A stretch of DNA of 36,548 nucleotides. It comes from Verrucomicrobiaceae bacterium (GTDB lineage: Bacteria > Verrucomicrobiota > Verrucomicrobiia > Verrucomicrobiales > Verrucomicrobiaceae). This document shows positions 7,798 to 15,656 of this stretch, one piece after another (position 1 is the stretch's first letter; the number at the start of each line of letters is the position of its first letter). A program made the position numbers and the translations under genes. The DNA lies in NCBI GenBank assembly GCA_016795465.1, contig JAEUHK010000114.1:1-36548 (forward strand). Reading direction: 5' to 3'. The notes beneath the pieces were generated by a model, which did not search any database, was not told the DNA's origin, and was given only the letters and a program-made list of their open reading frames with translations.

Positions 7798-9879
7798 ATG
7801 TGCCCCCGCCTCCTCAGCAAGACCTTTCTCAACCTCGCCGCCACCGGCAGCCTCCTGTGCGCCCAGACAGCCCACCGGCATGACCCCTCCCACAATCACG
7901 AGGAGGAGGTGATCCCGCTCGATGAGGTCATCGTCTCCGCACCGCTGGACCGCCCGCTGTATCAGCAGGCTCAGGCCGCTTCGATCATGGCCTCTCAAGC
8001 CCTTACGCTGGGCCAGGAGGCCTCGCTCGGCCAGACGCTGAGCCGCGTGCCCGGCGTCAGCAGCAGCTTTTTCGGCCAGGCAGCCAGCCGGCCGGTGATC
8101 CGCGGCCTCGATGGGGATCGCATCCGCGTGCTGCAAAATGGGCTGAATACCATCGATGCCTCCTCTGCGAGCCCTGACCATGGCGTGAGCTTTGACGTGT
8201 CGAATTTGAAGTCTCTCGAGGTAGTTCGCGGACCGGCCACCCTGCTCTATGGCTCAAACGCCATCGGCGGCGTCGTCAACGCGATCGACGGCCGCATCGT
8301 GGACGAAAAACTCGACGCGGGCACCATTCGCGGATCGCTTGGGAGCCGGTTTAGCAGCGTGGACCAAGGCTATGCCAGCAATTTCATGCTCGAAGGCGGC
8401 CTCGGCCAAGGGCTGGCGTTTCATATCGAAGGCTTCACGCGTGCCGCGGAGGACTTCCGCGTGCCGGGCGACCTCCGCTCACAGGCTTTCCAGGCAAACA
8501 ATCCCCTGCCCCCAGGCACCCCTGAGCCCAGCAAGATCGCACAGAACTCCTACCTGCGTGCTGAAGGCCTCAGTGGCGGCCTCAGCTATGTCTGGGACGA
8601 GGGCTTTGTGGGCTTCTCTTGGACGGAATACCACTCGCGCTATGGCTCACCGGTCGACCCGGCGGTGTTCATCGACATGAACCAGACGCGCCTCGATGTC
8701 CGCGGTGCCTTCTACAACCTGCTGCCCAAGATCAAAGAACTCAGCTACCGCTTTGCCTGGTCCGACTACGAGCACACCGAGTTTGAAGACGGCGAGGACA
8801 ACACCGTCTTTAAAAACGACGGCTACGACTTCCGCCTTGAGGCGAAGCACGAAAAAGTGGCCGGCCTGGAAGGTGTGATCGGCTTCCAATCCGATCGCAG
8901 CAATTTCCTCGTTGCAGGAGCCGAGGCCTTCATGCCGCCATCAGTCACCCAATCCCACTCGCTGTTCATCTTTGAAGAGTTGAGCCCGCTTGAAAAGCTG
9001 CGCTTCCAGATCGGTGGTCGTTACGACAACATCAATGTCCGCTCCCTGGACAATCCGCTGTTTGGTTCCGCCGTGGACCGCAGCTTCGACAACTTCAGCG
9101 GCTCCGTCGGCGCGGTCTTTACCCCCGATGAAAGCTACGCGGCAGCCCTCACACTCACCTACTCCGGCAGGGCTCCTACCGCGCAGGAGTTGTTTGCGAA
9201 TGGCGCTCATGCCGCGACGAACACGTTTGAAGTCGGCAACGCCGGGCTGGGCATCGAGAACTCGATCGGCATCGACCTCAATGTGCGCAAGCGCACCGGC
9301 TGGGTCACCGGCTCGATCGGCGGTTACTACACCCGCTACAGCAACTTTATCGGCCTCTTCCCCACCGGCACCTTCGACATCCCGTCCGGTTTCGAGATTT
9401 TCAATTATCAAAGCGTCGATGCCACCTTCGTCGGCGGCGAGCTGGAGGCCCAGTTCCACCTGCTGCATCCGATGGAAGGCACCGAAGCCGACACTCCGCG
9501 CACCAATCTCCACTGGGAGGTGCGTGCCGATGCCGTGCGTGCCCGCAATGACAATGGCGGTGGCTCCCTGCCTCGCGTGCCGCCTTTCCACCTTACCAAC
9601 GCCCTCGTCTTCCAGCGTGGCGGCCTCACGACGCGCCTCGAAGGCATCTACGCCGCCCCCCAAGCCCGCACCGCGGCCAACGAACTGCGCACAGACAGTT
9701 ACTTCCTCGTCAACGCCTCGATCAACTACCAGTTCAAGATCGCCCGCAACACCTGCGACCTCTTCATCAAAGGCATGAATCTCACCAATGCCGAAGCCCG
9801 TGAGCACACGTCCTTTCTCAAGGACCAGCTTCCACTTCCAGGCCGTGGCCTGGTCGTTGGCATGAAGATCGCATTCTAA
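7798..9879 (+). CDS. TonB-dependent outer-membrane receptor, ZnuD-like (zinc uptake?)
   Basis: 693 residues from ATG 7798, which opens into a signal peptide (MCPRLLSKTFLNLAATGSLLCAQ); the frame extends upstream but only through the terminator and promoter region. The mature N-terminus is His-rich (AHRHDPSHNHEEE), followed by a TonB box-like LDEVIVSAP. The plug domain (~30-160) has SLGQTLSRVPGVSS, RPVIRGLDGDRIRVLQNG, SPDHGVSFD and VVRGPATLLYGSNAIGGVVN. The 22-strand barrel ends in a terminal Phe (VGMKIAF). The His-rich start and the SPDHGVSFD/IGGVVN plug match the ZnuD zinc-receptor subgroup, so zinc (or another divalent metal) is the likely cargo; heme or another ligand is not excluded. No TonB/ExbBD or ABC transporter is nearby. 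A palindrome overlaps its promoter. It meets the aldolase gene tail-to-tail with four overlapping bases. Confidence 0.88.
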   Translation: MCPRLLSKTFLNLAATGSLLCAQTAHRHDPSHNHEEEVIPLDEVIVSAPLDRPLYQQAQAASIMASQALTLGQEASLGQTLSRVPGVSSSFFGQAASRPVIRGLDGDRIRVLQNGLNTIDASSASPDHGVSFDVSNLKSLEVVRGPATLLYGSNAIGGVVNAIDGRIVDEKLDAGTIRGSLGSRFSSVDQGYASNFMLEGGLGQGLAFHIEGFTRAAEDFRVPGDLRSQAFQANNPLPPGTPEPSKIAQNSYLRAEGLSGGLSYVWDEGFVGFSWTEYHSRYGSPVDPAVFIDMNQTRLDVRGAFYNLLPKIKELSYRFAWSDYEHTEFEDGEDNTVFKNDGYDFRLEAKHEKVAGLEGVIGFQSDRSNFLVAGAEAFMPPSVTQSHSLFIFEELSPLEKLRFQIGGRYDNINVRSLDNPLFGSAVDRSFDNFSGSVGAVFTPDESYAAALTLTYSGRAPTAQELFANGAHAATNTFEVGNAGLGIENSIGIDLNVRKRTGWVTGSIGGYYTRYSNFIGLFPTGTFDIPSGFEIFNYQSVDATFVGGELEAQFHLLHPMEGTEADTPRTNLHWEVRADAVRARNDNGGGSLPRVPPFHLTNALVFQRGGLTTRLEGIYAAPQARTAANELRTDSYFLVNASINYQFKIARNTCDLFIKGMNLTNAEAREHTSFLKDQLPLPGRGLVVGMKIAF

Positions 9880-10673
9880 GTCCTCAACGTTCCGAAGGTG
9901 CTCGTGAGGATGTCCTTGAGCAGGCTGCTGTCGTTCGAGTGGCAGATGAAGCGGGCACCTTGTTTGATGGCGCGTTGTTGCTGCTCCACTTTGCCAAACC
10001 AAGAGCCTGCCGGGATGTGACGTTTGTCGGCGGCGTCGATGACTTTTTGCACCATGGCGATGAAGTCGGGGTGATCGTATTCGTTCGGGATGCCCATGTT
10101 CGTCGTCATGTCATTTGGACCGATGAAAAGGGCGCTGACGCCGGGAATGGAGCAGATGGCATCAAGATTGGCCACCGCACGGACGGATTCGATCATCGGC
10201 ACGAAGAGCGTGTCAGCGCATTTTTGCTCGGTGACATACTCGCGGGTCTTTTCGCTCGGCCAGTTGCCCTCACGGATGACTTTTTCGAGCGCTTCACCTT
10301 TCAGCGGTCGATACACCGCCGCAGCGGCGAGGCGTTTGAGCTGCTCCACGTCCTCCGCATACGGAATGACCACGCCGTCGAAGGAATCGCAAACCTTGGC
10401 CACATCATCCGCGTCGCGACTGTGTGTGCGGGCGAGCGTGGCGATGCCCTTCGCCGCCAGCGCGTAGCGCAGCGGCATGAAGTCAGCGATATCGAGCGCG
10501 TTGTGCTCCGCTGTGACGATCACGAAGTCGAGCAGCCCGTCCGGGATGAAATCGACGATCGAAGGCACCACCGCATGCTGCACGAGCATGCCAAAGACCG
10601 TGTGGCCCTTCATCATCTTGTCTTTGAGCACGCGGGCGGGTTTGGACGGAGTGGCGGAGTAAGGTGCGGGCAT
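9876..10673 (-). CDS. HpcH/HpaI family aldolase
   Basis: About 265 residues from ATG 10673 (MPAPYS); the longer frame would use TTG 10694. It shows the HpcH/HpaI (class II, divalent metal, TIM-barrel) pattern: GMLVQHAVVPSIVDFIPDGLLDFVI broken by DFVIVTAEHN, GVVIPYAED, FVPMIESVRAVANLDAI (metal-ligand Glu) and ALFIGPNDMTTNMGIP (ligand Asp). The family cleaves 2-oxo-4-hydroxy acids to pyruvate or a related 2-oxo acid plus an aldehyde, for example 4-hydroxy-2-oxoheptanedioate or 2-keto-3-deoxy sugar acids. The sugar-acid type would suit this organism, but the substrate is not determined. Its start is 22 bases below the sigma factor stop, so it may be the distal gene of that transcript. Confidence 0.88.
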   Translation of the reverse strand: MPAPYSATPSKPARVLKDKMMKGHTVFGMLVQHAVVPSIVDFIPDGLLDFVIVTAEHNALDIADFMPLRYALAAKGIATLARTHSRDADDVAKVCDSFDGVVIPYAEDVEQLKRLAAAAVYRPLKGEALEKVIREGNWPSEKTREYVTEQKCADTLFVPMIESVRAVANLDAICSIPGVSALFIGPNDMTTNMGIPNEYDHPDFIAMVQKVIDAADKRHIPAGSWFGKVEQQQRAIKQGARFICHSNDSSLLKDILTSTFGTLRT

Positions 10674-10695
10674 GTCGGAAAGTGGTTTGATCAAC

Positions 10696-11403
10696 CTACG
10701 CGGCTACGGCCAGCAAATGTCGCAGTTCGGCATCAATGTCGTCGCCCTCCGGCAGCGTGGCGGCGACTTCGGTGCGAAGGATCTCGCCGTATTCGCGGCG
10801 GAGGCGGTGGAGGGCGGTGCGGAGGGCGTTTTCGCTGATCTGGAGTTTTTCGGCGAGCGTGGGGTGGTCGAGTGAGGCGCTGTCGGTGAGGTGTGGCTCC
10901 AAAGTGCGGACGAAGTCGCCGCGGCCGCGTTCTTCGTGCTTCGCAATCAGACGGGCGAGGGCACGGCGGAGCAGATCGCGCATCCACACGCGGTCAAAGG
11001 CCTCGTCGGGGCTGCGGGCGGAGTCTTGCGTGGTGAATTCGCGTTCGAGTGCCTCGATATCGAGCGGCTGGAAAGTGACCGCGCTGCCGCGTTTGAGCGT
11101 GTTTTGGTCGCGGTGATGGTTGCTGAGGTGATGACGGAAAATCGTGCGCAGCCAGGTGCGCAGTCGCCCATGCTCTGGCAGCACGTTGTCAAAGCTCTGG
11201 CCGTCTTTTTGCAGCAGTTTGAGCACAAAGTCCTGCGTGAGATCCGCGGCGTCCTCTGGGCCACTGCCGAGGCTGCGGGCGAAGGTGTAGAGCGGTTGCC
11301 AGTAGACCTCGCAAAGCTCCTCAAAGGCCCGCTGCCGCTGCGCCTCGTCCGCGGAGCGCAGTCGCGCAATCATGGTCCAGCGGGTGTCGGGGAAGTCGGG
11401 CAT
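10696..11403 (-). CDS. ECF-type RNA polymerase sigma factor
   Basis: 235 residues. Region 2 spans ~25-95 (RAFEELCEVYWQPLYTFARSLG, then DAADLTQDFVLKLLQ, typical of the core-binding helix), and region 4 spans ~170-215 (HPTLAEKLQISENALRTALHRLRREYGEILR, the helix-turn-helix that reads the -35). The insert between the regions is longer than in minimal ECF factors, and the opening TRWTMIARLRS is typical of the large planctomycete/verrucomicrobial ECF groups that pair with Ser/Thr kinases. The start lies head-to-head with the kinase gene, with only ~50 bases between. No anti-sigma gene is seen, so control by the neighbouring kinase is a reasonable inference. Confidence 0.9.
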   Translation of the reverse strand: MPDFPDTRWTMIARLRSADEAQRQRAFEELCEVYWQPLYTFARSLGSGPEDAADLTQDFVLKLLQKDGQSFDNVLPEHGRLRTWLRTIFRHHLSNHHRDQNTLKRGSAVTFQPLDIEALEREFTTQDSARSPDEAFDRVWMRDLLRRALARLIAKHEERGRGDFVRTLEPHLTDSASLDHPTLAEKLQISENALRTALHRLRREYGEILRTEVAATLPEGDDIDAELRHLLAVAA

Positions 11404-11431
11404 GGGTGAGTTTCGAGTGGCTGAGTGACGG

Positions 11432-11450
11432 CGCTTTGTTTATCAAAGCG
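11432..11450. promoter_or_regulatory. palindrome between the divergent sigma factor and kinase genes
   Basis: CGCTTTG-TTTAT-CAAAGCG is a perfect 7-bp inverted repeat with a 5-base centre, placed three bases before the kinase ATG (11454) and 28 bases upstream of the sigma start. It could be an operator shared by both genes or, in RNA, a small hairpin at the kinase start. Confidence 0.4.
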
Positions 11451-11453
11451 GGC

Positions 11454-13520
11454 ATGCTGGATCAATCTTCCAAATCGTCACCGAAAGACGCCCTCTCCGG
11501 GCGTGAGGCAGGTTTGTTGGGATTGGCGTTGGCGAAGGAGGAGTCGGAGACGGTGGTGAAGGGCGCGGCGGAGTCGGAGGTAGCGTCAGAGACGCTGATG
11601 GGGCTGTTCCCGGAGCTGGCGTTTGGCGGGAAGATCGGGCGCGGGGGCTTTGGCACGGTTTGGCGAGTGAAGCACAAGCATCTCGGACGCGTGATGGCGA
11701 TGAAGGTGCTGGCACCGGCGTTTCGCGGCGATGCGGCGACGCTGACGCGCTTTGAGCGTGAGATGCAGGCAGCGGCGCAGGTGGATCATCCGGGTGTGGT
11801 GCGTTGTTTTGATGCGGGGCAGCGTGAGGGGACCTGGTTTCTGACGATGGAGCTGGTGCAGGGCATGAGTTTGAACCGGCTGCTGGAGCAAAGCGGTGCG
11901 CTGCGCGTGGCGGATGCGTGCGAGATCGCGCGGCAGGCGGCGCTGGCGCTGCATCATGCGCATGAGCGCGGGCTGGTGCATCGCGATGTGAAGCCGGGCA
12001 ATGTGATGGTGGGCGCGGAGGGCGTGAAGCTGCTGGATTTCGGCCTGGCGCAGTTTGCGGCGGCGGATGCGGGGCTCGGCGGCATGAGTTTGACGATGAG
12101 CGGCGAGTTCGTGGGCACGCTGGACTACGCCGCGCCGGAGCAGGTGGAGTCGCCGGGCACGTCGGACCTGCGCGTGGATGTTTTCAGCCTCGGGGCGACG
12201 CTTTGGCATCTGCTGGCAGGTGAATCGCCGCGCGTGGATCGGGAGAAGGAATCGTCGTTGTTGAAGAGGTTGAATCGCATCGCGCAGCAGCCGCTGGCGG
12301 ACATCGCGGAGCATTGCGAGCAGCCGTTGCCGAAGGGTTTGGCGGCTGCGTTGGCAAAAATGACGGCGCATGTGCCCGCGGATCGTTTTTCGACCTGCGC
12401 GGAGGTGGCGGAGGCTTTGGAGCCGTTTTGCGCGGGGCATGATTGGAGGGCTTTGATGGCCAAAATGCCTCCCGAAGAGCCGGTGGAGTGGAAATCGGCC
12501 ACGACGCGTGTTTTGGACACAACGAGGCCTTCGCGTGGAAAAGGCCGGTGGTGGGCTGTGGCGGCTGTTTTGGCCTTGGCGGCGTTTTGGGGAGTGCAGA
12601 GCTTTGAGCGGTCGGATCAGACGGATCAAAAAAAGCCCGAACTGCATGGGAAGGAGTTCTCCGAAAGCCACGCTGGCATGCTGGCGAGCGAGTTACCGGA
12701 GCCGTCGGTGTTCCGTGCGAGCATTCGCGAGCTGGAGGACGGCTCGGTGATGGCTCCACGGGCACTCGCGCTGCATCCGCGATGGGACGAGCGTGCGTGG
12801 GTGGCCGTGGGCAACGGCATGGCATGGCTCATGCGAGGTGCGCCACCCGCGCCCTGGATCACGCAGACACCGGCGGACGGCATGGCCTTCACAGCGGATG
12901 GTGCGCGGATGGCGTGGACGCATCCCGGTTTTCTATCGCATGTGGATCTGCGTGACTTGGGCGAGGCGGAGGTGCTGGCGGCCGATTCGCCGTGGGGCGA
13001 TCATCCGCTGCCGGTGAAGAATGCGGGGCCGGTGGAGCTGCCGCCCGCGACTTGGAGAGGCGATGCGGCAATCACGGCTCAAACCGCGCTCGTAGTGGCG
13101 GATCGGCAACTTTTCGCCGTTTCGCTGAAGGATGAGCACGCGCCGAAGGTGCTCGCCGAGGCCCAAGCGCCGCTCGTGGATGTGACGCTGACGAAGAATG
13201 ACATAATCGTGGCCGTGGAGGACGAAACGCGGCTCGCGAGTGTGCGAAACGGCATTTTGACCCCTCTGAAGCTCGCGGAGCCGCTGCCGCCCGTGCGTGG
13301 CGTGGCCGCGGATCTGGCGAATGAGGCGCTGTATGTGATCACCTATGCACCTGCGGCCGTTTTTCGGTTGATGAAGACTGCTGACGAGGTGTGGCAGGCG
13401 AAGAAACTGGCGGAAAATTTTACCGGTGAGCTGCGTCGCGGCTGCGTGGCCGTTTCCTTGAATGGAAAGCGGCTGGCGGTGGCGGATACAGCGGGGGTGT
13501 TTGTGTGGAGACTTGAATAG
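11454..13520 (+). CDS. transmembrane Ser/Thr protein kinase with C-terminal sensor-like domain
   Basis: 688 residues from ATG 11454; a GTG at 11406 would leave only two bases to the divergent sigma gene. The Hanks-type kinase domain (~55-330) is complete: GRGGFG glycine loop (63-68), ATP-binding Lys84 (AMKVL), HRDVKPGN catalytic loop (~176-183), DFG (~195), and APEQ. A transmembrane helix (~362-382, WWAVAAVLALAAFWGV) separates it from a ~300-residue periplasmic part with repeated strand patterns suggestive of a WD40/PQQ-like propeller (VAVGNGMAWLM, GMAFTADGARMAW, GKRLAVADTAGVFVWRL). So the kinase is cytoplasmic with an external C-terminal domain that may sense a ligand. Divergent pairing with an ECF sigma factor suggests that it regulates that factor by phosphorylation. 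A three-way-junction element follows the stop. Confidence 0.9.
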   Translation: MLDQSSKSSPKDALSGREAGLLGLALAKEESETVVKGAAESEVASETLMGLFPELAFGGKIGRGGFGTVWRVKHKHLGRVMAMKVLAPAFRGDAATLTRFEREMQAAAQVDHPGVVRCFDAGQREGTWFLTMELVQGMSLNRLLEQSGALRVADACEIARQAALALHHAHERGLVHRDVKPGNVMVGAEGVKLLDFGLAQFAAADAGLGGMSLTMSGEFVGTLDYAAPEQVESPGTSDLRVDVFSLGATLWHLLAGESPRVDREKESSLLKRLNRIAQQPLADIAEHCEQPLPKGLAAALAKMTAHVPADRFSTCAEVAEALEPFCAGHDWRALMAKMPPEEPVEWKSATTRVLDTTRPSRGKGRWWAVAAVLALAAFWGVQSFERSDQTDQKKPELHGKEFSESHAGMLASELPEPSVFRASIRELEDGSVMAPRALALHPRWDERAWVAVGNGMAWLMRGAPPAPWITQTPADGMAFTADGARMAWTHPGFLSHVDLRDLGEAEVLAADSPWGDHPLPVKNAGPVELPPATWRGDAAITAQTALVVADRQLFAVSLKDEHAPKVLAEAQAPLVDVTLTKNDIIVAVEDETRLASVRNGILTPLKLAEPLPPVRGVAADLANEALYVITYAPAAVFRLMKTADEVWQAKKLAENFTGELRRGCVAVSLNGKRLAVADTAGVFVWRLE

Positions 13521-13521
13521 G

Positions 13522-13570
13522 GTGGTGGAGTCCTCTCGACTCCAGAAGACAGCCGGGACGGCTGCACCAC
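13522..13570. repeat. three-way-junction palindromic element
   Basis: This 49-base element folds as a closing stem GTGGT/ACCAC (13522-13526 with 13566-13570), hairpin 1 GGAGTC-CTCTC-GACTCC (13527-13543) and hairpin 2 CAGCCG-GGA-CGGCTG (13550-13564), joined by AGAAGA. ATTTTTC follows, so it could terminate kinase transcription. All three stems are perfect. The compact design resembles a dispersed REP-like palindrome. The rest of the gap to 13643 holds no other recognisable feature. Confidence 0.55.
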
Positions 13571-13643
13571 ATTTTTCTCCAAACCTCTGTAACAACCCCA
13601 GGCAGACCGTGTGGGAGTCGTATGAACCCTTTGACTTACCTTC

Positions 13644-15572
13644 ATGCATGCCTCCATCGCCAACACCTCACGTCGTGATTTCCTTCAGCAACTCACCGCC
13701 GCGGCGGCGGGCACGCAGTTTTTTGGTCTGGTGACGCAGGAAGCGCAGGGCGGGCAGTTTGCCTCGCCGATGAATCTGATGCTGATCATGACGGACCAGG
13801 AGCGTCCGCCGATGTGGATTCCCGCGGGCTGGGAGGCGGCGAACCTGCCGAACACCACACGCCTGAAAAACAACGGCCTCACTTTCACGCACGCCTTCTG
13901 CGCCACCGCCATGTGCACGCCCTCGCGCAATGCGCTGTTCACCGGCCTGTTTCCCGCGCAGAACCACGCCGACTCGACGCTGACGGAGGACTATTTGCAG
14001 ACACCGCTGGAGCCGCAGATGGATCCCTCGCTGCCAAACATGGCCACCTGCCTGAAGGAGGCCGGCTACGATGTCATCTACAAAGGCAAGTGGCACATGA
14101 GCCACGGCATCGACGGCGTGGACGGCACCTACATGGAGGAAGACATCAGCCGCTACGGTTTCGATGGCTGGGACGCGCCTGATGCCGGAGGAGACACCGC
14201 CGCTCACAACTTCGGCGGCGGCACGGCAAATCATGACGCCCGCTTCATCAATGATGCGAAGGCCTTTCTGCAAAACCGCATCCAGAATCCCACGGGGCGA
14301 CCTTTCTGTCTCATCGTGTCGCTGGTGAATCCGCACGACGTGCTGGCGTATCCCGGCGCGGGCAATCCGGACCCGTGGCAGGTCGGCGGCTATGATGCGT
14401 CATGGCTCACACCCACCACGCCTCCCATTCCGCTACCGCCGACGGTGAATGAAAACCTCGCCACCAACTACAAGCCGACCGCGCATGCGCAGATCAAGAG
14501 CGTGATGGCCGGCGGCCTGGGTGTGGTGGCCACGCCGCAGGTGCAGCAGAACTACCTCAACTTCTACGGCAACCTGATGAAGAAGATCGACGGCCAGATC
14601 GGCGAACTGCTGGCTGTCTTTGACAATCTCGGCGGCGCAGGCACGGCCGCGCTGAACAGCACCGTCATCATCCGCACCTCGGACCACGGTGAAAACGGCA
14701 TGTGCCACGGGGCGCTGCGCCAGAAGACCTTCGTGACCTACGAGGAGACGATTCGAGTGCCGATGATCTGGTCGAACCCGGTGCTGTATCCCACCGCGCA
14801 GACGACGGACGCGCTCGTCTCGCATGTGGATCTGCTGCCCACGCTCTGCGCCCTCACCGGCGTGCCGGGCTGGCAGTCGAAGGGCTTCGCGGGGGTTGAT
14901 TACAGCAGCATCGTGCTCAATCCCGCCGCGCCGCCGGTGCAGGACTACATTCTCTTCATGTTCGACGACATCTATGCCGCCTCGAACGCCGCGACCTTCC
15001 CCACGGGGCCTGTTTCGCCACCAAACCGCATCCGCATGATCCGCACGAGCGACTTCAAATACGCCCGCTACTTCGACGCCGATGGCGTGGCGGCTGATCA
15101 GCAGGAGTTTTATGATCTGCGACCCGCTGGTGGTGATTTCAGTGCGCTTTACGGTCTGCCCTTGGAGGAGAAAAACATCTCCATCTGGGCGGAAGCGCTG
15201 CGCACGCTGAACAGCGAGCCCACGCTCGCCATCGCCCCGCAACAAGCTGCGAGAACGGCCTTGATGAACCAGCTTTCGACCCTCGAAGGCACCCGTTTGG
15301 CGAGGCGCGCCTACACGCCCTCCGTCGCGCCGGAGAAGATGAAGTTTGAGATCAAACGCTGGACCGATCCCACCAACGGCCCGCAGGCGAAAGTGCAGCT
15401 CACATTCAACTCGCGCATCAACACCACCTACCAACTGCAAAAGTCCACTGACCTCGTTTCGTGGTCGAACATCGGCTCCACGCTCGCCGGCAACAACGGC
15501 CCCGTGTTGATGAGTGACACGCTTGCGGGTGTGAAGGCGTTTTATCGCGTGCAGTGGGTGCAGAGTTCTTAG
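13644..15572 (+). CDS. Tat-exported sulfatase
   Basis: 642 residues. The Tat-type leader TSRRDFLQQLTAAAAG (8-23) is followed by the alkaline-phosphatase-fold sulfatase domain (~44-520): metal-binding LMLIMTDQE (~45-53), the modification motif CTPSRNALFTG with Cys91 as the future formylglycine, KGKWHMSHG, and TSDHGENG. Members hydrolyse sulfate esters, commonly of sulfated polysaccharides; the substrate is not readable here. The C-terminal ~80 residues form a beta-domain with TYQLQKSTDLVSWSNIGS, a module seen at the ends of many verrucomicrobial secreted proteins. Cys in the CxPxR motif can be matured by FGE or by anSME, and the next gene encodes an anSME, which fits. The protein is probably periplasmic and is converted in the cytoplasm before folded export by Tat. 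Confidence 0.93.
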   Translation: MHASIANTSRRDFLQQLTAAAAGTQFFGLVTQEAQGGQFASPMNLMLIMTDQERPPMWIPAGWEAANLPNTTRLKNNGLTFTHAFCATAMCTPSRNALFTGLFPAQNHADSTLTEDYLQTPLEPQMDPSLPNMATCLKEAGYDVIYKGKWHMSHGIDGVDGTYMEEDISRYGFDGWDAPDAGGDTAAHNFGGGTANHDARFINDAKAFLQNRIQNPTGRPFCLIVSLVNPHDVLAYPGAGNPDPWQVGGYDASWLTPTTPPIPLPPTVNENLATNYKPTAHAQIKSVMAGGLGVVATPQVQQNYLNFYGNLMKKIDGQIGELLAVFDNLGGAGTAALNSTVIIRTSDHGENGMCHGALRQKTFVTYEETIRVPMIWSNPVLYPTAQTTDALVSHVDLLPTLCALTGVPGWQSKGFAGVDYSSIVLNPAAPPVQDYILFMFDDIYAASNAATFPTGPVSPPNRIRMIRTSDFKYARYFDADGVAADQQEFYDLRPAGGDFSALYGLPLEEKNISIWAEALRTLNSEPTLAIAPQQAARTALMNQLSTLEGTRLARRAYTPSVAPEKMKFEIKRWTDPTNGPQAKVQLTFNSRINTTYQLQKSTDLVSWSNIGSTLAGNNGPVLMSDTLAGVKAFYRVQWVQSS

Positions 15573-15578
15573 TTTTTT

Positions 15579-15656
15579 GGTTCTTGGTTCTTCGTTCCCT
15601 TTTTCTTCCGGCTTCCTCTGCTTTAACCAAGAACAAAGAACCATGAACCAAGAACC
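15579..15656. repeat. inverted repeat of AACCAAG-type words around the maturase start
   Basis: GGTTCTTGGTTC (15579-15590) is exactly complementary to GAACCAAGAACC (15645-15656), with a 54-base loop. The word AACCAAGAAC also occurs as a direct repeat (15625-15634 and 15646-15655). The right arm includes the last base of the maturase ATG (15643-15645). The left arm begins six bases after the sulfatase stop. Confidence 0.6.
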
